Assembly: GCA_027625915.1 (NCBI GenBank)
Contig: JANTQA010000070.1
Span: 12,095,001 to 12,159,000 of the forward strand
Length of the DNA: 64,000 bases
Direction of reading: 5' to 3'
Origin: Anaeramoeba flamelloides
Taxonomy: Eukaryota; Metamonada; Anaeramoebidae
Shown: piece after piece, positions 56,109 to 64,000 of the stretch
How the letters are laid out: every line of letters starts with the position of its first letter
How positions within the stretch are numbered: position 1 is the first letter of the stretch
The notes under the pieces: generated by a model
The model's input: the letters and a program-made list of their open reading frames with translations, nothing else
Databases searched by the model: none
Told to the model about the DNA's origin: nothing
Translations under genes and position numbers: made by a program

Positions 56109-59100
56109 TCAATTTGTTAATTGCTTTAAAATTCTGAGCCACCTATGTGAAATATGAACTGAATCAAACCCAATTTGATAGTTTCTGATTATTGAAGTTT
56201 TTTCCAAAATAGAAAAGGAAAAGAGTTTTTTTGATTTGGTAGTTTCGTCCGAGATTAGAGAATTTGAGGAAATTTCTATAACATCTTGAGGCAAGGCAAA
56301 TTTATTATCGGGCTTTGAGGGAAATATTGCCAACCAATTCGATTTTAAAATGAAGTGGCAGCTTTGCCATTTCCCCTTTTCATTTTTGACAAACCCAGGA
56401 TTCGATTTCGAAGATTTAGTGTTCATTTTTTCTTTCCACCTCACCGACATTTGTTTAGCTCTCAAAGTTTCCGATTCTTTCGTTTTTTCCAATTCAATTT
56501 TTTTAAGTTTTCTTTTACTCATTTTTCGTAATATCTTTTTATTTTTCGTTGGGGACGATAATAGATCTGCTTTTTTTGAATTCGTTAACCCCTCTGAAGT
56601 GAATTTTTTTATGTCCACTGATTTTATTTTTTGTTTTAATGATTTTCTTCTTTCCCTTGTATTAAATTTTGAATTTTTTATCAAAGGGTTATTTTGTGAG
56701 GAATTATTATTCGCATTTATATTAATATTTGATGATGTTTTGGTAAGTGCAAACGAATTATTAGAAGAGTCGGGCGGCAAAGATGATTGTGTTGACGATT
56801 TCGTCAGTTGCCTTTTTGTGTTTGGATTTATTATTGAATTTTTAATATTTTTATTTTTATTATTATCATTATTATTATTGGTATTATTATTATTATTGCT
56901 AGTATTGTTGTTTATACCTTCAATAATGAATTCCCGTATTTTTAAAAAATTAAGATTCATTTGAGAAATTAATTCTTTATGGTGTTGTAATTTCCAAAAT
57001 AAAATTTCAATTCGAATGGTTTCCTTTGTTTCAATACCCCTTCTAATTTTATTTGGTATTTTAATTATTAGATATAATATTGATTTTATTTCATCAATAA
57101 TTTTTGGGATCTCTTCATCAAATCCAGGCTGTAATAATAGATAAGCGTTATTTACCGTAATTTTACCAGTTAATTGCTGATTCACTGTCTTGAAACTATC
57201 ACTATTATCATTACCAAATTCGTCATCATCATAATCATCGTCATCATCGTCATAATTAATAAAATCACTATTTTTCAAAGAATTTGAAGAAGATGGTTTG
57301 CTTTGATAATTGAAATTGGAAATCTGTTCTAAAAATTTTAATCTTTTTTCTTTCATTTTTTCAATGTCTTTGTTAAACGCTTGGAGATATTGTCTATTTT
57401 CCCCGAATTTAACATCCGTTGCCATGTTTTGTGTTAAAGAGCTCAATAACAATAATGTTCTTCCACCCTTAGATGTAGTCTCCTTGCTAATAACACCAAA
57501 TTCCTTCGGGGAAACCAAAACTGGGCATATGAAACGAAGTATGAAAAAGGAGGCAATAGGAATTAGTTCATTTTCACCAAAATGGATCTTCACCTCTTTT
57601 TTAATATGGGAAGCAATTATCTTAATTCCAATTGGGATTTGGTTTATTGAATTGAAAATTTTGTTTAATAATTTTTCAAAATAGAGTCTTAAATTTTTTT
57701 TATTTTTTCTTCTCTCCTCTTTGTTCGTCACTTCAAAGGTATCAACCTCAAATTGGAGATTTGATTGGTCAATTTCCTGAATAATGTCCTTTAAGGTATC
57801 ATGCAAATAATCTGATCCATGCTTTCTGCAATACAGCGCCACCAATTTTGCTGCGAAATCGATTGAGCGGAAAAGATTTATTGGCGATTTACTCTTCATA
57901 ATTTGCAATGTTATTGCTAGTTTGATGAGGGGCAATGTGCAATTTAAATATTCTGAGACAATAAATAAAGAAATCGATAAACTATTGATATAGTTGCTCG
58001 AAACCTTATTGTCTAATATTATCGTTAGTAGCTGCAAATCACGATGGCTCAAATACCCCTTCATTAATTGCTTCGACCTTTGGAAGCATTTTATTGAAAC
58101 CGGATCTTTATCAATGGCCTTTAATAACTCCTCCACTTTTTCTTTGCTTTTGTTCGAAAAAATTCTATTGATAATAAACTTGATAACTTTCCCAAAGGCA
58201 GTTATTTTGCTCATTTGGAAAATTTTGTTACATTCAGCTTTTGGCTGAGCGAAGGGCAACACTTTAAAAATTTTTTGCAAGATCCTTTTTAAATGATTTT
58301 CGTTGATTGACGCACCAACGATCAAATTTAATTGTTTGATTAAATTGCTAAATAATAGGAAATACAATAATTTCTTTTTTTCAAGGGCGCTGGATATGAA
58401 GTTCTTTTTGATTAGGCTATTAATTAAATTTTGAATAATTTCCCTGACTAAATATTTATAATAACTAAACGAGTCAAATAGCGTGGACACAATTAGAATT
58501 GGGCCAGAGTTGTCGCTTTCAATTTGCAATTTGCTTTGAAAAATATTTAGAATATTTGTTAACGCATTCAAATAATTCGTATTAAAGGTATTGCCTAAAT
58601 GGAAAACTTCTTCTCGAATTTCTTCAACAACTTCCTGTGGTAAATTGCCACCCTGGACAAATCCATTGGACCTTAGAATATCCATAATGGAATAATGTAA
58701 ATTTTCGGGCCCTAATTCGTCAATTAAATATGGTGTTTGTAATTTATTAATGCTTTTTATACCATCAAGAATTTGGAAAGGGATTTTGATAGTTTTGCCC
58801 TTCCCATTTCCATTTCCATTTCCGTTTCCATTTCCATTGCCATTTCCATTTCCATTGTCATTTTCTTTTTTATTACCATTTTGGCCTTGTTGATTTTCTT
58901 CATTTTTTTTTTCTTTATTATCATTATTTGTTTCACTTTCCTGTTTCTTATTTGCTATTAAATCTGTTGTTGTTTTTGGCTTTGTTTTTGCCCCCTGTTT
59001 GTCTTTCTCATTAACCAATAAAAGGCAATTTGGCAATAATAAGAAAATTTGTTTAAAGGTATTGATAATGTTTTGGAATAAAATATTTATTCGAGTTAAT

Positions 59101-61471
59101 ATTTCATAATTATTATTAATATAAAGATCAATTAATTGGATTTGATGATCTTTCAATTCTTCAATTTCAATTATTGGCAATTTTTTTGCCTGTAAATTCG
59201 ATTTATTGCTTTGAACATTGTTATTTGTTTTTATTTTATTTAATTCCTTTTTCCTTTGTAATAAGATTTGCCTTTTCACTTTAAATTCCTGTTTTTGTTC
59301 TTCAATCAATTTTAATTTTTCTTTTAAAGATGAGATTTTTTTTTTGCCATGCCTCATTTCTGGGAAGAAATTGAATTTATTATTATTATTGTTTCTTCTT
59401 ATTAATTTTTTTTTTGAAATTAATTCACTATTAGGTAAATAACCTTTTTTTTTTGTTTTATTTTTATTTTGATCGTCAATTGTGCTTTTTTCATTTTTGT
59501 TATAATTTAGATCCCTTTCTTTTTCTAAAGTTGAATTATTGCTGTTTTTAAGATCCTCATCATTATTTTCAATTTCCTTATCAATTAAATTAGTATTTAT
59601 CCTTTCTTCAATGCCAGTTGTGCCTTTACCGAGTGAACTTTTATGTAATTGCTGTGATTCTTCTTCATCAACTGTTTCCCGTTTGGCTAGTTCAATGCCC
59701 CTCCCCTCAAGAACTCTTTTTAAGATAGATTCTTCAAAGGTGACCGAAGAATCTGTCTCTTCAATATTGTGGCTTTCAAATTGTAAAAAAACTTTATCCA
59801 GTGATCCTAAAATTTCTTCAATTTCATTTTGGATTTTTAAGGTTTCTTCTTGAAATTCCTTCGTTTTCGTATCAATTTTTTCCTTTTTAATTGATGAAAA
59901 GATATCCTTTTTATCATTATTGCTTTTTTGAAAGATCTTTTCTAATTCATAAAAATTAAAAATATTATTCTCCTTAATTGAATTTTTAAATTTTTTTCTC
60001 AATAATTCTGTTTTTAAATGAATACTTTCATCAAAGTCATATAGCCCCTCGTCTTCAATTAGTTCTTCCTTTTCTTTTAATTTTTCATTTTGATCTCCGT
60101 CTCCATCTTGCTCTTTATCTTCTTTTTCTTTAATCTTCTCTTTTTGATTTTCATTTAAAATCATTTTTTTTTGATATTTTTTATTTAATTTATTAACCAA
60201 CTTTTCAATATCTAATTTTTTTTTTTCACTTAATTCATTATCTTTTAATTCAATACTGTCCTTTAAATACGTGTTTGAAATCTCATCTAATTGTTCAAAT
60301 TTTATCATGGAAAGACCTTGCTGCCTTAATAATTGATCAAATGATTTCTTATGAATTTGCTTTACTTGCATTAACAAATTATTAACAGTATGGTTTATTT
60401 GTTTAATTTGATCCCGACTGAGTTCTAAATTGATCGTAGTGCTTGCGAGCTGTAAACACTGTTGCTTTAAGATCTTGTTTGGCTTTTCTTCGTTGATCGA
60501 TTCAAGTTTTAATGGCTGCTGTTTTCTTCTATTTAACATCCTTTCTAAATGGGTTGTTGATGTTTTGGCATTAATGCTTTTGGCTTTGCCTTGAAGAGGG
60601 TTATTTCGATTTTTGATTTGCTTTAACTGTTTTGGGTTTTGAAGATCGATCCTTCTTCCTCTTTTGGCAATAGGCCGAACTAAATTTTGGTGTTTTTTAT
60701 TTTTTTTTATTAGTTTTGTTATTTCGTTATTTAGCTTGATTGGATCTTTTTCTTTATTTGAATATTTCCCCAATACAGAATTTAAATTTATTTGTTCGTT
60801 TTCGTTTCCATTTTCGTTTTCTATATTTTGGTATTTGCTTAATAACAATTCAACTTGTTCTTGTTCTTGTGTTGATAAATTTTGTAAGGAATTTTTTTTT
60901 TCATTTTCTTTTTCATTTTCATTATTTTTGTGGGAGATTGGTAAATTAGGTTTCCAACGAAATAAAGAAAGTGTAAATGAAATGTTTGTTTCTAATTTAT
61001 TTTCACTTAACATTTGAGCTGTAATTGTTTTTGGTAAATGATAGGTTGTTTCTTTTAAATATTCAAGTATTTTAGTTGAACGCTCGAAATTTCCTTCTTC
61101 TTTTAAGACTGACAGATATGGTTTTGTGCTATCAAGGGTTTGAAGTAAATAAACAAAGGCTGTACAAGACTTTTTTTTTTATTATTTTTTTTTTTTTTTT
61201 TTTTGCAAATTGAAAAAGAATTTGTTTTTTTGATAAAAATTTGGAAAAAGAGGTTTTTGGAAAAATTCGTTACTTGAAAGTCTTGTTCAAAATTTGTCAC
61301 TTCAACTTCGGTTGAACTCTGTTTTATTTGATAATTAACCCATTTTAAAAGTGCTGAAAAAGGATCTTTTTTAAGATCTTCTTTTTCATTTTCTTTTAGA
61401 ACTGAAATTTCTGAATGATTTAGAAAAGCGTCTATTTCTTTTGAGAACGTGTTTTTAAGTTCTTTTGTCAT
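56109..61471 (-). CDS. RasGAP protein with N-terminal CH and C-terminal PH-like domains, 2 exons
   Basis: A GTPase-activating protein for a Ras-family GTPase, probably acting at actin-rich membrane. Exon 1 is 61471-61274 and exon 2 is 61169-56109, with a 104-nt intron (GTAACG...AAAG, phase 0). The product is about 1752 aa. The calponin-homology domain (residues about 36-135) spans the junction: LLKWVNYQIK, VTNFEQDFQ | SCTAFVYLLQTLD, NISFTLSLFRW. A long charged, coil-prone middle follows, with a Gly-Asn repeat (58795-58860 in DNA). The RasGAP domain (about 1090-1350) has NLFRSIDFAAKLV with the likely arginine finger Arg1167, YLHDTLKDII, FFILRFICPVLVSPKEFGV and RTLLLLSSLTQNMA. The last 110 residues look like a PH domain (KWQSCHFILKSNWLAIFPS ... 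RWLRILKQL). Unlike IQGAP it keeps the finger and shows no IQ motifs or RGC domain that I can see. Confidence 0.85.
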
Positions 61472-64000
61472 TTTAGAAAATAAAACAAAAAAATTCTAAA
61501 AATGATCGAAAGAAAAGAAAAATGAAACAAAGTCCAAATAGATAAAATAAAAAAAAATCAAAGTAAATTTGAACTTCTTAGAGTTAGTTTTTAGATCACA
61601 GAACTACCAATTTTGTTACCTTCTATTATTTCAAAAGACAAGCTTTTCAAGGGTTAGTAAACTCAAAAAAATTTTCATTGTATATTTAATAGAAATTCAA
61701 AAAAATTTCACTGCATCTTGAAATTGAAAATTAAAGTAAAAACTGGGTTTACAAAACAAAACTTAGATTTAAAGGCAATCTACCGAAATATATTCTTTTT
61801 TTTAAAAAGTTTGATCCCTTTTTCTAAATTTTGGAAAATACAATCAATATAGTTTCGTAATTATATCAAAAATAATTATTTTCATTGAAAGAAATAAGAA
61901 ATATGTTATTCTAAATAGGGAATGTCAAAAAATACTCTTTAATAATAAAATTATTAAATGTTTAAATAATCTTATATAAAAAATCCACATAATTTCCAAA
62001 AAATTATAATAATTGTGTTAAACTTTAAACAATCATAATTTCTTTTTTCCAAGAAGATCTCAAAAGCAATTTTTTCAATTTATTAAACAAAAAATCTGAG
62101 AAAAACCACCAAATAAATAAATTAAGAATATTCTCAAAATACTTGTTTAAAAAGTGTAATATTCAACTTATAACCTTGAGAAATACCTTTTAATTTGATT
62201 ATTTTTAATCAATAATTAATTTAATCCCAATGTTTTTAGTGAGTCAGTAATAACACAAAAAATAAAAGTGTCAATAGGTTTTATTATTATTTCACAAAAT
62301 TTTAAATATTTTCAAATAAATAAAATTAATTAAAATTTACGATATTATAATAAAAAAAATAATAAATATTATCAAATGACTTATTTTCATAATACCGTAT
62401 AATTTTTTATACCAAAAATAATTTGAAAAAAATATATACGAATGGCTTTCATATTTCAAGAAATTGAATAAATTATTGTGAATGAAATTAATAATTGATT
62501 TTTTCTAATCTCCAAGGATCAAATATTTAATTTACTTTTTTTATAGGTTAAAAAAGATTAAATTTGAAACTTTATTTATTCATAATTAATTAAACAAATC
62601 AAATTGAAAAAAAAAAAAAAAAAAAAAATTAGATAAAAACTTATATAAAAAGTTATCCTTAGAAAAAAGACACTGAAAATATTTAATATAATTGATCAAA
62701 ATAATGAAATTTATTATTCTTGTTCATAATTTTCCATCAAAGCTCTTATGGTTCAAAACACAAGTTTAAGATCAAAAAAATAAAAATAATAAAATTGAAA
62801 ATAAAAAATAACAAAAATAATTAAATAATAATAAATAAATTATAGTACCTACGCACCAAACTACTAAAAATAGTATCTAATTTTATTTTTAATTTAAAAG
62901 GGCCGAGTAAAACCAAATATTTTACCTCATTCCTCTAACGAAATAAATAGAAAAAAAATAAAAAAAATAATAATAAAAAAAAATTAACAACAACGGAACA
63001 CTTCTATTAATCATTCTTTTTCTTTCATTTTAATTTGAATTTCCTATAAATAAATAAACTGTTTTTATTTTAATTTGGAATTATGGATTTTTATCAATTT
63101 TACAAACATCTAAACAAAAATTTGCTTTTTTTATAATTAAAAGTTTTTTTCACACTTAGGTATGAATTTCAAACCCAAAAAATATTTCAGATCTGATCTT
63201 TGTTTTTATTATCACACAACAACCTTAAAATCTAAAAAAAGCCAATAATCAATTATCTTCTTGTTAAAATATTTATTTTCAAAATAAATTTTTACATCAG
63301 ATTTTCTGATGCAAATTTTGGAATATTGACAAACTATTTAATGAAAAACATAATTCATAAGAAGGAAAAATTTATGTTTATTGAAAGATTATTACAAAAA
63401 AAAAAAAAAAAAAAAAACACAGCCCGGTCGAAGTCTTGTTTTAAAATATATAGTTATTCAATTTAAATCACAAAAGTGTAACAAAGCACATGAGGCAAAA
63501 AATTCAATTATTTAAAATAGTCTAAATGTTAAAATCTTCAAATAAAAAAAGATCCTTTTATTAGCAAATATAATTCATAAAATTTTGAAAAATTTCTTCT
63601 TTTCAAGATAAATTTTAAAAGTAAAATCATCAATATTCAGAATTCCAAGCTGGGAACTATTAAATTTAAATTTGTATCAAAATTTTTGCATGGTAGTAAA
63701 AAATTAGATTCGTATAAGAAATTAATTAATGAACAACGATTAGATTCTTTTTACAATTTATTTTCATATATTAGAGATCTATTGAAAATAGGATTAATTT
63801 TAGAGAAAAGAAATTATTGAATAAAATTATTCTCGATATTTTTTATATTTAATTCAAAAATAAATCATCTAATTTAAAAAATCTCAAAAAAATTACTTTT
63901 GGAGATTAAAAATATAGTTTATTAAAGAGCATAATTCAATTATCTAGTTTTTAAGATTAAATTTTGGAAAAGGAATTAAAAAAAAATTACATACAGTAAG
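61472..64000. other. Spacer upstream of the RasGAP gene to the window end
   Basis: No gene is seen. A copy of repeat I lies at about 61740-62640. A poly-A run (about 63393-63415) is followed by an isolated GC-rich word, CAGCCCGGTCGAAGTCTTG. The remainder is AT-rich. Confidence 0.5.
61740..62640 (+). repeat. Interspersed repeat I, copy 4 (partial)
   Basis: Blocks match 4590-5480 and 14935-15780: AAAAAGTTTGATCCCTTTTT, ATTCAACTTATAACC, TCATATTTCAAGAAATTGAA, CTCCAAGGATCAAATATTTA. The 3' part is missing. Confidence 0.5.

Noticed and set aside
56350-61017. Several plus-strand frames of 60-204 codons opposite the RasGAP gene
   Set aside because: They are antisense shadows of a well-supported gene, with Phe/Leu/Ser-rich composition expected from reversing Lys/Asn/Glu codons.
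1-64000. CRISPR arrays, operons, tRNA or rRNA genes, phage-like genes
   Set aside because: None seen. There are no regularly spaced identical repeats with unique spacers, no cloverleaf-like GC-rich stretches that I could fold by eye, and the genes are spliced eukaryotic genes.

Overview
This is nuclear DNA of an AT-rich, intron-bearing protist. It has long A/T homopolymers, (AAT)n poly-Asn codon runs, and genes for a full-length Integrator scaffold subunit, a class E (cAMP-receptor-like) GPCR, an RCC1-BTB protein and a RasGAP. TAA, TAG and TGA all end genes here, so the code is standard. The gene set and style resemble Anaeramoeba (Metamonada) or an amoebozoan; I favour Anaeramoeba from memory of its RCC1-BTB families, but the sequence alone does not prove it.

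Layout, left to right: the 3' exon of eIF2A (+, 208-1106, N-terminus off the window); a 6 kb repeat-filled spacer; INTS1 (+, 7114-14025, one gene split into two open frames by two compensating poly-A slips); an SCP/Fcp1-type CTD phosphatase (-, 17744-18681, 2 exons); a 6.6 kb repeat-rich spacer; an RCC1-BTB gene (+, 25333-32481, 2 exons); a seven-helix GPCR (+, 34846-41438, 3 exons); a PlsC/LPEAT-type acyltransferase (-, 45167-50630, 4 exons); a few candidate small exons (52476-53139); and a CH-RasGAP-PH protein (-, 56109-61471, 2 exons). The last 2.5 kb is repeat and AT-rich sequence.

Most exons outside the longest open frames were rebuilt by hand from splice sites plus family motifs: the HX4D exon of the acyltransferase, the Cys-Trp junction of the GPCR, the second half of the CH domain, and the DLDET exon of the phosphatase. 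Introns fall into two classes: short (80-137 nt) and giant (4.3-5.6 kb). There is one giant intron in each of three consecutive genes, and all are packed with repeats.

Mobile elements are mostly non-autonomous DNA elements (MITEs). Two families have 3-bp TTA/TAA target duplications (PIF/Harbinger-like) and others have TA duplications (Tc1/mariner-like), with many near-perfect foldbacks. Several otherwise different families share one subterminal block (TAATGTTCCCAATTAAAA-like). A decayed LINE and a LINE 3' tail are also present. At least four longer interspersed repeats of unknown class recur. The host genes are general cell machinery: Pol II transcription (INTS1, CTD phosphatase), translation (eIF2A), lipid remodelling and signalling (GPCR, RasGAP, RCC1-BTB). 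No evidence of an operon or of a dedicated new defence or biosynthetic system was found.
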